A stretch of DNA of 64,000 bases, taken from positions 310,001 through 374,000 of the forward strand of contig CAVPHU010000010.1 in NCBI GenBank assembly GCA_963704815.1, read 5' to 3'. The notes beneath the pieces are model-generated. The model made no database searches and was not told the origin of the DNA. It saw nothing but the letters and a program-made list of their open reading frames with translations. The position numbers were made by a program, and so were the translations under genes. Positions 56,531 to 64,000 of this stretch are shown here, piece by piece. This DNA comes from DATKWD01 sp963704815 (GTDB taxonomy: Bacteria; Actinomycetota; Acidimicrobiia; Acidimicrobiales; Salinilacustritrichaceae). Within the stretch, counting starts at the first letter, position 1. Each line of letters starts with the position of its first letter.

Positions 56531-56911
56531 TCAGTCGAGGACGGGCTGACAGTCGTGGTCGCAGTCGGTCGTCGGATCGGGCGTCGCGGCCGGGCGGTGG
56601 AGCACGGCGTGGGTAGGCGCCAGACGGATCCTCCGCTCGTCGTCGTCGCCCTCCACGACGGCATCGGCGTCGACGATGAGGCTGTAGCCACCCGGCTCGT
56701 CGGGAGGCCACAACAGCGAGGCGGCCGGGCGCGATCCGGCGTTGCGCCCCGACGAACGCCCGCAGCCGCCCACCAACTGAGCGCCCTCCCAGTCGAGATC
56801 GATCGACACGGCATGCGGCCTCCCGACATCGTCGGAGGTGAGCAGATAGGGGGTCGAGGACCGATCGGCGATGGCAGTCGCCAGTCCTGCGAGTTCGACC
56901 GGGATCGACAT
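56531..56911 (-). CDS. Pyridoxamine-phosphate-oxidase-like (PPOX) protein
   Basis: 126 aa. YLLTSDDVGRPHAVSIDLDW and ASLLWPPDEPGGYSLIVDADAVV form a split-barrel of the kind that binds FMN or F420. Typical residues for pyridoxamine oxidation are not visible, so it is better described as a PPOX-fold protein. ATG at 56911 has TACCGT 6 nt before. Confidence 0.55.
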   Translation of the reverse strand: MSIPVELAGLATAIADRSSTPYLLTSDDVGRPHAVSIDLDWEGAQLVGGCGRSSGRNAGSRPAASLLWPPDEPGGYSLIVDADAVVEGDDDERRIRLAPTHAVLHRPAATPDPTTDCDHDCQPVLD

Positions 56912-56917
56912 GATTCC

Positions 56918-56923
56918 ACGGTA
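56918..56923 (-). promoter_or_regulatory. Leaderless-type -10 of the PPOX-like gene
   Basis: TACCGT on the minus strand ends 6 nt before the ATG at 56911. Confidence 0.4.
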
Positions 56924-56963
56924 CCCCCGTCGGAGAACGACCACGTCGGGCGATGATCAGGAC

Positions 56964-57362
56964 ATGAGCGACGTGTTCGACCTGTCTGACACTCCCGTGC
57001 ACCTCGGTCTCGGGGCCACCGTCGAGCCACTGACCGGATTCCCGTGGGGTCCCGAGTTCTTCGGGGACTACGAGAAGCGAACCGTCTCCGACGGTGACGA
57101 GGGCCGGTTGGTCAGCTACCACCGCTTCTCCGAGCCGTGGGACGAGTGGGAGATGCATCCGGTGGGCGAAGAGCTGGTCTTCTGCACCGAGGGTGCCATG
57201 ACCCTGCACCAGGAGGTCGGGGGCGACGTGGTCACCGTCGAGTTGTCGGCCGGCCAGGGCATCGTCAACGCCGCCGGCGTCTGGCACACCGCCGACGTGG
57301 CCGACTCAGCCACCGCACTCTTCATCACCGCCGGCCGTGGCACCGAGCACCGGAAGCGCTGA
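56964..57362 (+). CDS. Cupin-domain protein
   Basis: 132 aa. Cupin motif 1 as WEMHPVGEELVFCTEGAMTL (HxxxEE-like) and motif 2 as QGIVNAAGVWHTADVA. Small single cupin, ligand unknown. ATG start, no clear -10 in place. It ends just before the convergent ligase-type polymerase gene. Confidence 0.75.
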   Translation: MSDVFDLSDTPVHLGLGATVEPLTGFPWGPEFFGDYEKRTVSDGDEGRLVSYHRFSEPWDEWEMHPVGEELVFCTEGAMTLHQEVGGDVVTVELSAGQGIVNAAGVWHTADVADSATALFITAGRGTEHRKR

Positions 57363-57366
57363 GCGG

Positions 57367-58377
57367 TCAGTCCTTCTTGGCCCGACTGGGCGAGACCCTC
57401 GGTGGCTCGCCCGGCATCTTCGGATACTGGGGTGGCCAGGGAGCGTCGGACAGGCCGGCCTCACGGTCGGCGGCGTGCATCGCCAGCAGCGGCTCGAGCG
57501 ACTGCGGGTCGTCGTTGATCGCGGCCCACGGGTCGGGTGAGGAAGCGATGCGCTCGGCGATGACTCCGATGGTGAGCTCGTCGGGGTCGACCTCGCTCAC
57601 CTCGTCCCAGCCGAGCGGCGTCGACACCTGCGCGCCGACGCGAGACCTCACCGACCATGCGCCGAACACCGTCTTGTGCGGCGCGTTCTGGTTGAAGTCG
57701 ACGAACACCCGGGTGCCACGCTCTTCCTTCCACCACTGAGCGGTGATGAGGTCGGGTCGCCGCCGCTCGAGTTCGCGCGCCAAGGCGACGGCGGCGAGGC
57801 GCACGTCGTAGCTGTCCCAGCGCGGGGTGAGGCGGACATACACGTGCAGTCCCTTGCTCCCCGACGTCTTGGGGAACGAGCGGATCCCGTGTTCGTCGAA
57901 CAGCGCCTTCAGCTCGAACGCCGTCTCGCGCACCATGTCGAAGCTGACGCCGGTCGTGGGGTCGAGGTCGAGGCGAAGCTCGTCGGTGTGGGCTTCGTCG
58001 GACGCGGTGAACGGCCACACGTGGAATCCGAGGCACCCGAGGTTGACCGCCCACGCCACATGGGCGAGGTCGGCGGCGATCATGGCGTCGGAGGTGGTGC
58101 CGTTCGGCGTGCTCACCACGGCGGTCTGGAGCCACTCGGGGCGGGACTCGGGCACTCGCTTCTGGAAGAACGACTTGCCCTTGACCCCGTTGGGGAAGCG
58201 CTGCATGAGCACGGGTCGTCCGCCCATGGTCCGCATGAGTGGCTCGGCCACCCGGAGATAGTGCTCGACGGTGTCGAGCTTGGTCTCGCCCCGCTTCGGG
58301 AACATGACCTTGCCCGGGTTCGAGATCGTCACCTCGTGACCGTCGATGGTCAGGGTCGTCGACTCGCCCTTGGGCAT
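57367..58377 (-). CDS. LigD-type DNA polymerase domain protein
   Basis: 336 aa, the AEP-type primase/polymerase domain of the bacterial end-joining ligase as a stand-alone protein. LRLDLDPTTGVSF holds the metal-binding Asp pair, FPKTSGSKGLHVYVRL the Ser/Lys/His site, and VFVDFNQNAPHKTVFGAWSVR the third motif. No Ku or ligase gene in this window. The ATG follows TACGGT by 6 nt. Confidence 0.9.
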   Translation of the reverse strand: MPKGESTTLTIDGHEVTISNPGKVMFPKRGETKLDTVEHYLRVAEPLMRTMGGRPVLMQRFPNGVKGKSFFQKRVPESRPEWLQTAVVSTPNGTTSDAMIAADLAHVAWAVNLGCLGFHVWPFTASDEAHTDELRLDLDPTTGVSFDMVRETAFELKALFDEHGIRSFPKTSGSKGLHVYVRLTPRWDSYDVRLAAVALARELERRRPDLITAQWWKEERGTRVFVDFNQNAPHKTVFGAWSVRSRVGAQVSTPLGWDEVSEVDPDELTIGVIAERIASSPDPWAAINDDPQSLEPLLAMHAADREAGLSDAPWPPQYPKMPGEPPRVSPSRAKKD

Positions 58378-58383
58378 CGGCCG

Positions 58384-58389
58384 ACCGTA
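58384..58389 (-). promoter_or_regulatory. Leaderless-type -10 of the polymerase-domain gene
   Basis: TACGGT on the minus strand ends 6 nt before the ATG at 58377. Confidence 0.45.
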
Positions 58390-58427
58390 TCGCGGTCCGC
58401 CGGCCCGTGATCGGGGCCCGCCGTGGC

Positions 58428-59321
58428 TCAGGCCGACTCGCACAGCGTGGCCAGCGGGTCGGGCCAGCACGTGTGGGGGAGACCCGCAGCGTCGAGCGTC
58501 GCAGCCAGCCGTTGGCCGACCCGGATCGGGAGCAGGCGAGCCACGTCGGCACGCAACCGGCCGAGTGGCGGGCGGTCGACCAGGAGCCGGCGGGCGAAGC
58601 TGCCGTCGTCGAACCACGCACCTTCGCCCGGGTTGAGGCCGGGGACCTCCATGCGGTGCTCGTCGAGCATCTGGCGGAGTGAGTGCCAGGTCACCAACTC
58701 GGCGAACCCCCGCAGGATCCCCCGGAGGTCCCGTTGGGTGAGCGAGGCCCCTTCGGCGGGGCCCAGGAGCCGGACCGCCGGGTGCATCTGCACGATCTCG
58801 GTCCAGGACGGGATGCGGTCCTCGGTGTGGGTGAAGTCGACGATGTCGATCAGCCACGCCTGTGCGAACATCACGTCGGCCTTGCACGGCGGGTCGGGGG
58901 TCGGGACTCCCACCGCTCGGCGGAGCAGGTCGACGACGAGCCCGCTGAGGTGCTGGCCGGTGGCGACCTTCCCCGCCTGGTCGATCGACGTGCTGGCGAT
59001 CTCGCCGCGGCGGGAGACGAGGACTCCGATCGACGCCTGGCCGATCGTGGCCGAGGGGTCGTCGATCGAGAACATGCGGCCGCCGGTCACCACGCCGAGC
59101 GCGTCGGTGTCGGCGTCGACCCGGTGGCCGGTGAGCCAGATGGACGGATGGTCGCCCTCGAGGGGCCGGTGCCCGACTTCGAGACCGCCAGGCCTCAGGC
59201 GAACCCGGACGAGGGAAGCGACGAGGTCGCCGCTCAGGTGCTGCCGGGTCAGGGCTTCGGCGAGGGTGTGGATGGTTGCGTCGGTGGCGGTGAAGCCGCC
59301 GGTGGGTTCGTGCGCGGACAC
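58428..59321 (-). CDS. Hypothetical protein (297 aa)
   Basis: No family recognised. Features: TIHTLAEALTRQHLSGDLVASL, QASIGVLVSRRGEIASTSIDQAG, FAQAWLIDIVDFTHTEDRIPSW and WHSLRQMLDEHRMEVPGLNPGEG. Soluble, no signal peptide. GTG at 59321 is preferred because GGAGG lies 7-9 nt upstream; an upstream ATG at 59420 would put the ribosome site inside the gene. Not obviously tied to the polymerase-domain gene that follows. Confidence 0.6.
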   Translation of the reverse strand: MSAHEPTGGFTATDATIHTLAEALTRQHLSGDLVASLVRVRLRPGGLEVGHRPLEGDHPSIWLTGHRVDADTDALGVVTGGRMFSIDDPSATIGQASIGVLVSRRGEIASTSIDQAGKVATGQHLSGLVVDLLRRAVGVPTPDPPCKADVMFAQAWLIDIVDFTHTEDRIPSWTEIVQMHPAVRLLGPAEGASLTQRDLRGILRGFAELVTWHSLRQMLDEHRMEVPGLNPGEGAWFDDGSFARRLLVDRPPLGRLRADVARLLPIRVGQRLAATLDAAGLPHTCWPDPLATLCESA

Positions 59322-59537
59322 GCAGGTGCCTCCGTGGTCTGACGGTGGTGTCCGCTCGTCGCGGCGAGGTCGTCGGTTCGGAGGCGAGTCGTCGACCCGC
59401 GAGCTTCGACGGTCCCACACGGGTGCCGGCCCGTCAAGGGGTCGCCGGTGTGACCGAGTTCACGTGGGCGCCCACGATGTTCGGGAATGACTCAAGCTCG
59501 ACGCTGTTTGAACCGATAGATCGACCCGGGAGGGAAA

Positions 59538-59741
59538 ATGCAGAACAACGAAGTCTCACTGGCGAATGGCGATGTCATCGAGTTCACGCACCACACCGAT
59601 CGGGTGACCGCCGAGGTCATGCTCGTCACCGACGACGGTTCGGTGCTGCTCGACCTGCACGACGACGATCGGATGGTGCACGCGAAGCGCGACCAGCTGG
59701 TCGATCTCGCTGTGTTCACGCCCGACACCGTCGCCGCCTGA
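59538..59741 (+). CDS. Small conserved hypothetical protein (67 aa)
   Basis: No family recognised. A beta-rich chain (VIEFTHHTDRVTAEVMLVTD, DGSVLLDLHDDDRMVHAKR) that may form a small barrel. A good ribosome site (GGGAGGG) lies 4 nt before the ATG. The gap upstream (59322-59537) shows only the divergent promoter region. Confidence 0.6.
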   Translation: MQNNEVSLANGDVIEFTHHTDRVTAEVMLVTDDGSVLLDLHDDDRMVHAKRDQLVDLAVFTPDTVAA

Positions 59742-59806
59742 ACCGACCTGGTCGGCTTTCCGCCGGCTGCGCGCCGTCCGACTGACGGACGCGTCATCAT
59801 GAAGGG

Positions 59807-61039
59807 GTGCTTCGCCGCTCGCTCGCAACGCTGATCCTCTCGGTCAGCTTGTTCGTCGGGACGCTGGCGTGGAGCGGTTTCGTGGCGCTGCGGACGGTGC
59901 TCGACGCCGATCGCTCCCAAGCGGTCGCTGAGGAGCTGTACGACGATCCGATGGTGCGCGACCAACTCGCGAAGAACATCGCCACCGCCGTCGGCGCCAC
60001 CATCGCAGACGATGTGCCGATCTCGCAGGCCCAGCTGAACACGGCTGCGAAGGCCGCGCTCGACTCGCCCGCCATCGAGGTGCTGGTGGTCGATGCCTTC
60101 GTGGCGACGCACCGGGCGTTTCTCGGTGAGGGCGAGGCTCCCGAATCGCTCGACGCCGGGGCGTTCGGAGCGGCTGCCCGCGACGCGCTGGTTGCGCAAC
60201 AGCCGGCACTCGACGCCGTCCTGCCCCCATCGCCGCAGTTCGAGGTCCCCCTCCCCACCGACCGGGTGCCCAACGCGGGTCCGATCCGTGACTTCCTCGA
60301 GCGGGCCGTTCCGGTGCTCGCCTTGGTGTCTACCGTGGGCATCCTGTTCGCGCTCGTCGCCACCTCGGACCGGCCTGCAGTGCTGCGGCGAGCCGGATTC
60401 TGGGCCATCGGGGCCTCGGCGCTCTTCTTGGTGTTCGCGTTCGGGGTTCCGTGGGCCGGACGGCAGTTCGCACCCGACCAGTCGGCGGTCATCGCCACCA
60501 TCGTCGGGTCGCTCGCCGCCACGACTCGGGGCCCGGCACTCGCCATGGCGATGGCCGGCGCTGCTGCGATCGGCGTGGCCGTCGTCTGGAAGCGGGCTCC
60601 GAGGCGGTCGGCTCCGCCGCCGGCGCGTCCGGCGGCCACCATGCCTCCGCCTCCGCTTCCGCTTCCCGCCCATCCACCACACGCACGCCGTGGGGGTCGA
60701 GCGGTGCGCCGCGACATGCCGGCGGGCCCCAGGGTCACTCGCTTCGAGGCGGGCCCGCGAGCCGCACCACCGATGGCCGCCGCGCCCACGGCCGCGTCCC
60801 CTCCGCCGTCCCCCACGCCAACTGCGGTCCAGCCTCCGCCCACAGCCCCGCCGTCGCAGGAGGCATCGTCGCCCCCACCCCTGCCCGCACCGTCGGCAAC
60901 GACGGGGCGGCCACCGGTCTATGCCCGCCATGTCGAGGAGCATGGATGGGTGATCGACTCGGCGAGTCGCCGCGTTCCGTCGGACGCTCGCTGGGTCCCC
61001 GGCGTCGGCTACGTCGTCGACCATCCGCCCGAGCGCTGA
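59807..61039 (+). CDS. Membrane protein with Pro-rich tail, function unknown
   Basis: 410 aa. First helix LATLILSVSLFVGTLAWSGFVAL, a helical extracytoplasmic domain (VRDQLAKNIATAVGATIADD), helices around residues 165-185, 195-215 and 225-265, then a long Pro/Ala-rich stretch and a short end domain YARHVEEHGWVIDSASRR with WVPGVGYVVD. The first part resembles membrane proteins with LAxxI repeats found in Actinobacteria. GTG start. Confidence 0.55.
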   Translation: MLRRSLATLILSVSLFVGTLAWSGFVALRTVLDADRSQAVAEELYDDPMVRDQLAKNIATAVGATIADDVPISQAQLNTAAKAALDSPAIEVLVVDAFVATHRAFLGEGEAPESLDAGAFGAAARDALVAQQPALDAVLPPSPQFEVPLPTDRVPNAGPIRDFLERAVPVLALVSTVGILFALVATSDRPAVLRRAGFWAIGASALFLVFAFGVPWAGRQFAPDQSAVIATIVGSLAATTRGPALAMAMAGAAAIGVAVVWKRAPRRSAPPPARPAATMPPPPLPLPAHPPHARRGGRAVRRDMPAGPRVTRFEAGPRAAPPMAAAPTAASPPPSPTPTAVQPPPTAPPSQEASSPPPLPAPSATTGRPPVYARHVEEHGWVIDSASRRVPSDARWVPGVGYVVDHPPER

Positions 61040-61073
61040 CCGATCGCCGCCGTTCGTCGGACGGCCCGCCCCG

Positions 61074-61079
61074 TAGATT
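61074..61079 (+). promoter_or_regulatory. Leaderless-type -10 of the aldo/keto reductase gene
   Basis: TAGATT ends 6 nt before the ATG at 61086. Confidence 0.5.
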
Positions 61080-61085
61080 GCGCTG

Positions 61086-62063
61086 ATGGACCAGGGACAC
61101 CGGCTCGCCGGTTCGGACGTGACCATCAGCCCGCTCGGTGTCGGCACTTGGGCCTGGGGCGACGAGAAGACGTGGGCGATGGGCAACAACGCCCGCACGT
61201 TCGCGGCCGTCGCCGACGCATGGGCGGCCTCGATCGACGCCGGTGCGACCCTGTTCGACACGGCCGAGGTCTACGGCGGCGGCGAGAGCGAGCGAATCAT
61301 CGGCAGGCTCTTGGCCGAAGATCCCCAACGGGCCGGCTCGGTGCAACTCGCCACCAAGTTCATGCCGTTGCCGTGGAAGCTCAACGTCCGATCGGCCCTC
61401 GATTCGTCGTTGCGCGCATCCCTCGATCGGCTCGGCGTCGACCGGGTCGACCTCTATCAGATCCATGGACCCATCAGCCTGCGAGGCCACGCCGCCATCG
61501 CCGAGGCACTGGCCGAGGTCCACCAGGCCGGGCTCGTGCAGGCGGTGGGCGTGTCGAACTACTCCGAGCGCGAGATGCGGTCGATCGACCGGGAACTGCG
61601 AGCACGAGATCTTCGCCTCGCCACGAACCAGATCGAGTTCTCGTTGCTCCGCCGGGCTCCTGAGGCGGTGGGTCTCTTGGCGGCCTGCGCCGACCTCGGG
61701 GTCGTGCCGCTCGCCTACTCGCCCATCGGGCAGGGCCGCCTGACGGGCAAGTACTCCGCCGAGAACCCGCCGCCGTCGAGTCGGAACTTCAGTGCCCATC
61801 CGATGGAGAAGGTCGACCCGATCGTCGACGAACTCAGGCGAATCGGGGCGGACCACGGAGCCAAGACGCCCAGCCAGGTGGCCCTCAGCTGGATCATCGC
61901 CAAGGGTGTCGTGCCGATCCCTGGGGCGAAGAACCACGACCAGGCCCGGCAGAACGCCGGCGCCATCGGGTGGACGTTGTCATCCGACGAGGTGCGCACG
62001 CTCGACGGGCAGGCGCTCGACGGGGTGAGGACCATCGCCAGTCGGTTCTGGCAGCACGGCTGA
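61086..62063 (+). CDS. Aldo/keto reductase
   Basis: 325 aa TIM-barrel NADPH oxidoreductase. Tetrad: Asp and Tyr in LFDTAEVYGGGESE, Lys in LATKFMPLPW, His in LYQIHGPISL. Later VVPLAYSPIGQGRLTGKY and KGVVPIPGAKNHDQARQN, the cofactor phosphate-binding segment. Substrate unknown; similar to plant/bacterial pyridoxal reductase-like and perakine reductase-like AKRs. Confidence 0.92.
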   Translation: MDQGHRLAGSDVTISPLGVGTWAWGDEKTWAMGNNARTFAAVADAWAASIDAGATLFDTAEVYGGGESERIIGRLLAEDPQRAGSVQLATKFMPLPWKLNVRSALDSSLRASLDRLGVDRVDLYQIHGPISLRGHAAIAEALAEVHQAGLVQAVGVSNYSEREMRSIDRELRARDLRLATNQIEFSLLRRAPEAVGLLAACADLGVVPLAYSPIGQGRLTGKYSAENPPPSSRNFSAHPMEKVDPIVDELRRIGADHGAKTPSQVALSWIIAKGVVPIPGAKNHDQARQNAGAIGWTLSSDEVRTLDGQALDGVRTIASRFWQHG

Positions 62064-62103
62064 GCAGTTCGGCTCGGCTCGCAACCGAGACCGCGACCAC
62101 AAC

Positions 62104-62109
62104 TACCTT
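62104..62109 (+). promoter_or_regulatory. Leaderless-type -10 of the MBL hydrolase gene
   Basis: TACCTT ends 6 nt before the ATG at 62116. Confidence 0.5.
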
Positions 62110-62115
62110 TGCGTC

Positions 62116-62745
62116 ATGGCAACACGGGTCGACCAGGTCGTGACCTCAGGAACGTTCTCGATCGACGGCGAGGACTTCGAGGTCGACAACAACATCTGGA
62201 TCATCGGCGACGACACCGAAGTCGTGGTGATCGATGCGGCCCACGACGCCGATCCGATCGTGGCGGGCATCGGCGACCGACGGCTACTCGCCATCGTGTG
62301 CACCCACGGGCACAACGACCACATCAACGCCGCCGTCGACCTGGCCGAGCGCACCGGCGCGCCCATCCTCATCCATGCAGACGACCGCATGCTCTGGGAC
62401 TCCGTGCACCCCGACCGGGCGCCGGATCGAACCCTCGCCGATGGCGACACCGTCGAGGTCGCCGACACGACGCTCGGAGTTCTCCACACGCCCGGCCACT
62501 CGCCTGGGGGCATCGTGCTGCACGACCGGGTGTCCCGCCGCGTCTTCGGTGGCGACACGCTGTTCAAGGGCGGGCCCGGTGCGACCGGCCGGAGCTTCAG
62601 CGACTTCGACACCATCATCGCCTCGATTCGCAGTCGTCTGTTGACCCTGCCGGACGAGACCGTCGTGTACACCGGACACGGCGACACCACGACCGTGGGC
62701 GACGAAGCCCCGCACCTCGACGAGTGGATCGCCCGCGGTCACTGA
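62116..62745 (+). CDS. MBL-fold metallo-hydrolase
   Basis: 209 aa. Zinc motif THGHNDHINAA (HxHxDH), HTPGHSPGG with the third His, GGDTLFKGGPG with the bridging Asp, and YTGHGDTTTVGDE at the end: glyoxalase II-like. In mycothiol-producing Actinobacteria such genes stand beside mscR, but no mscR is seen here, so that link is only a guess. Confidence 0.9.
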   Translation: MATRVDQVVTSGTFSIDGEDFEVDNNIWIIGDDTEVVVIDAAHDADPIVAGIGDRRLLAIVCTHGHNDHINAAVDLAERTGAPILIHADDRMLWDSVHPDRAPDRTLADGDTVEVADTTLGVLHTPGHSPGGIVLHDRVSRRVFGGDTLFKGGPGATGRSFSDFDTIIASIRSRLLTLPDETVVYTGHGDTTTVGDEAPHLDEWIARGH

Positions 62746-62817
62746 AAGCCTGATCCAGATCAGGACGACTTGATATCAAGGTGAATTGATAGTTCGGACG
62801 ACGCGGTACCCGCGTCC

Positions 62818-62823
62818 TAAGGT
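62818..62823 (+). promoter_or_regulatory. Leaderless-type -10 of the lipoprotein gene
   Basis: TAAGGT ends 6 nt before the ATG at 62830. A perfect palindrome CTTGATATCAAG (62769-62780) and a small ACGCGG / CCGCGT hairpin (62802-62816) lie just upstream; they could be operator sites. Confidence 0.45.
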
Positions 62824-62829
62824 GTCTCG

Positions 62830-63396
62830 ATGCGAGCATCGGGCAAGCGGGTCGTGAGCAAGTGGATCGCTGCGGCGCTCGTCGTCGGAGTCATGGCATT
62901 GGGGGCCTGCTCGGATGGGGGTGGCGAGGAAGGCGAGGCAGCGGCCGATCGCACCACGACCACGGCTGCTTCGGACGATTCCGCTTCGGAGCCGGTGGTC
63001 ACCGCGTGCGAACGGGTGGACGGCGACGCGGTGAGCTTCGCTGCCGGGGAGGCGTTCAGCGCCGATCTCGAATCGGCAACCGAACGGACGTGCCGCTATC
63101 CGCGGGACTCGGCCGGGGGCGACTCGATCACGCTCACCGTCTCGGCCACCACGCTCGACCCTGTTGTGCAGTTGGATGCGCTGGCAACGAGCCCGGCCAG
63201 CGCCGAGACGTTTCAGGCCGTCGACCTCGGCGAGGGGGCCTTCACCGCCGTGATCGACGACAAGCCGCGAGCCGGTGTCTTCGTGGACGGTGAGCTGGTC
63301 GAGGTGGTCCTGGTCGTGACCGAGCCCCTCGGGATCACGACGCCGCCCGAGGAGGTCCTGCTGACGATCCTCGGCGAGGCGACGGGGCAGGCCTAG
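62830..63396 (+). CDS. Lipoprotein, function unknown
   Basis: 188 aa. Basic head, hydrophobic WIAAALVVGVMALGAC with Cys as lipid anchor, a Thr/Ser/Asp-rich linker, then a beta-rich domain with two cysteines (TACERVDGDAV and RTCRYPRDSA) that may form a disulfide. No family recognised. Preceded by the palindromic promoter region. Confidence 0.7.
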   Translation: MRASGKRVVSKWIAAALVVGVMALGACSDGGGEEGEAAADRTTTTAASDDSASEPVVTACERVDGDAVSFAAGEAFSADLESATERTCRYPRDSAGGDSITLTVSATTLDPVVQLDALATSPASAETFQAVDLGEGAFTAVIDDKPRAGVFVDGELVEVVLVVTEPLGITTPPEEVLLTILGEATGQA

Positions 63397-63462
63397 CGGC
63401 CCATACCGTTGGTCCGAACGGCCCAGCGACAGCGTCGTGTGGGTTCGGTTGACTCTCTGAGA

Positions 63463-63504
63463 GCGAAATCCCGCTTCCGTCGCGCGCGGAATCGTAGGTT
63501 TCGC
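63463..63504 (+). other. Potential structured 5' leader
   Basis: GCGAAA...TTTCGC as outer stem and TTCCG / CGGAA as inner stem, 40 nt before the next start. No riboswitch class recognised. Confidence 0.3.
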
Positions 63505-63543
63505 CGTCGTCAGTTCGTCGCCGAATCCCGAAGGCCTGTCCTC

Positions 63544-64000
63544 TTGACCGCACAAGCCCAGTCCTCGCCAAGTGTGAGGGATCACAGGCGACCGAGCCGG
63601 GCACGGCGACGTATCGCCGAGATGGCCCTGTTGGCCCTCGTCGCGCAGATGCTGATGTTCCTGGTCGGCCCGGTGCAGGAGGCATTCGCTCTGGGTGAGG
63701 TCTGCTACACGGTCGCCGACGGCGGGGACCGAGTGAACACGCTGCAGTTGGGGGCGGGCGGTTGGTCCGAGATCGACGATCAGGTCCTGCCGAGCGGCAT
63801 CGACGACGTCGAGACCATCGCCTACTGGCCTGGAGGCAGCGGCACGCTCTACGGCGCCGACGCCAACCAGCTCGGCATCATCAACCCGGCCACCGGTGGT
63901 TGGACGGCGACCTCGCAGACCTTCGGAACCGGCAACGGAGTGATCGGTGGCTCGACGGTCAACCGCACGTTCGACGACGTCGACAGCCTCACGTTCGATC
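63544..64000 (+). CDS. Large secreted protein (3' end outside window)
   Basis: At least 152 aa and still open at the window edge. TTG start (GTG and ATG alternatives follow). Basic N-region RRPSRARRRIAEM, then a hydrophobic signal LLALVAQMLMFLVGP and QEAFA as a likely cleavage site. Mature part YTVADGGDRVNTLQLG and YGADANQLGIINPATGGW looks like repeated beta units of surface proteins. Function unknown. Confidence 0.6.
   Translation, partial: MTAQAQSSPSVRDHRRPSRARRRIAEMALLALVAQMLMFLVGPVQEAFALGEVCYTVADGGDRVNTLQLGAGGWSEIDDQVLPSGIDDVETIAYWPGGSGTLYGADANQLGIINPATGGWTATSQTFGTGNGVIGGSTVNRTFDDVDSLTFD

Noticed and set aside
63463..63504. Known riboswitch (c-di-GMP, c-di-AMP or cobalamin)
   Set aside because: No diagnostic conserved bases of these classes could be found; only a generic two-part stem remains.

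Overview
The window is high-GC actinobacterial DNA. Two WhiB-type Fe-S regulators, a SenX3/RegX3-like two-component pair, an ECF sigma/zinc anti-sigma/htrA/tat locus, a DivIVA-domain protein, UPF0182 and DUF2342 proteins, and start codons placed 6-10 nt after TAnnnT boxes all fit Actinomycetota. MreB, the fused cytochrome b subunit (sdhC) and the general gene mix make class Acidimicrobiia my best guess (inference only). No tRNA, rRNA, CRISPR array, IS element or prophage was recognised.

Layout. 1-8.2 kb: a secreted peptidoglycan amidase (runs off the left edge), malate dehydrogenase, an Fpg/Nei DNA glycosylase and small housekeeping genes, including a DUF368 lipid-carrier transporter. 7.4-11.8 kb: sdhC-sdhA-sdhB plus a thioesterase on the minus strand. 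12-20.7 kb: a GH2 beta-mannosidase-like enzyme, a degraded fragment, a secreted protein, a MoxR-type ATPase with its VWA partner, and a macro-domain protein. 21-25.5 kb: a WhiB2-like gene, then tatA - ECF sigma - anti-sigma - WhiB - HtrA, which resembles the mycobacterial sigE-rseA-htrA-tatB locus; the sigma and WhiB genes have matching ECF-type promoters. 25.5-36.5 kb: phosphate block of ppk1, pstSCAB, two phoU genes, surE, phoR and phoP, with a PHO box before pstS. 36.6-46.3 kb: MFS carrier, DUF2342 metalloprotease, epimerase, second HtrA protease, MoaE, MreB, HEAT protein and a PDZ-Lon protease. 46.3-51.6 kb: a DivIVA-domain protein ending in a phage-head-like HPGCRC motif, then a UPF0182 membrane protein; both are heavily frameshifted. 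51.7-64 kb: mostly single enzymes (epoxide hydrolase, phosphotransferase, PhzF, P450, cupin, LigD-type polymerase domain, aldo/keto reductase, MBL hydrolase) and envelope proteins.

Most interesting non-coding content: (i) a dispersed family of roughly 89-bp repeats of two hairpin types, each unit beginning CGTTCCCCGG, found at four loci immediately 3' of a stop codon, in one fixed orientation relative to that gene, with a compensatory stem change between loci; (ii) a separate 50-bp tandem repeat followed by a hairpin that recurs upstream of mdh; (iii) a pervasive leaderless promoter pattern.

Quality caveat: at least ten genes carry one or more single-base frameshifts, mostly in G/C-rich runs and strongly clustered at 46.8-50.5 kb. 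They look like assembly or read errors. CDS spans for those genes are given across the frameshifts.
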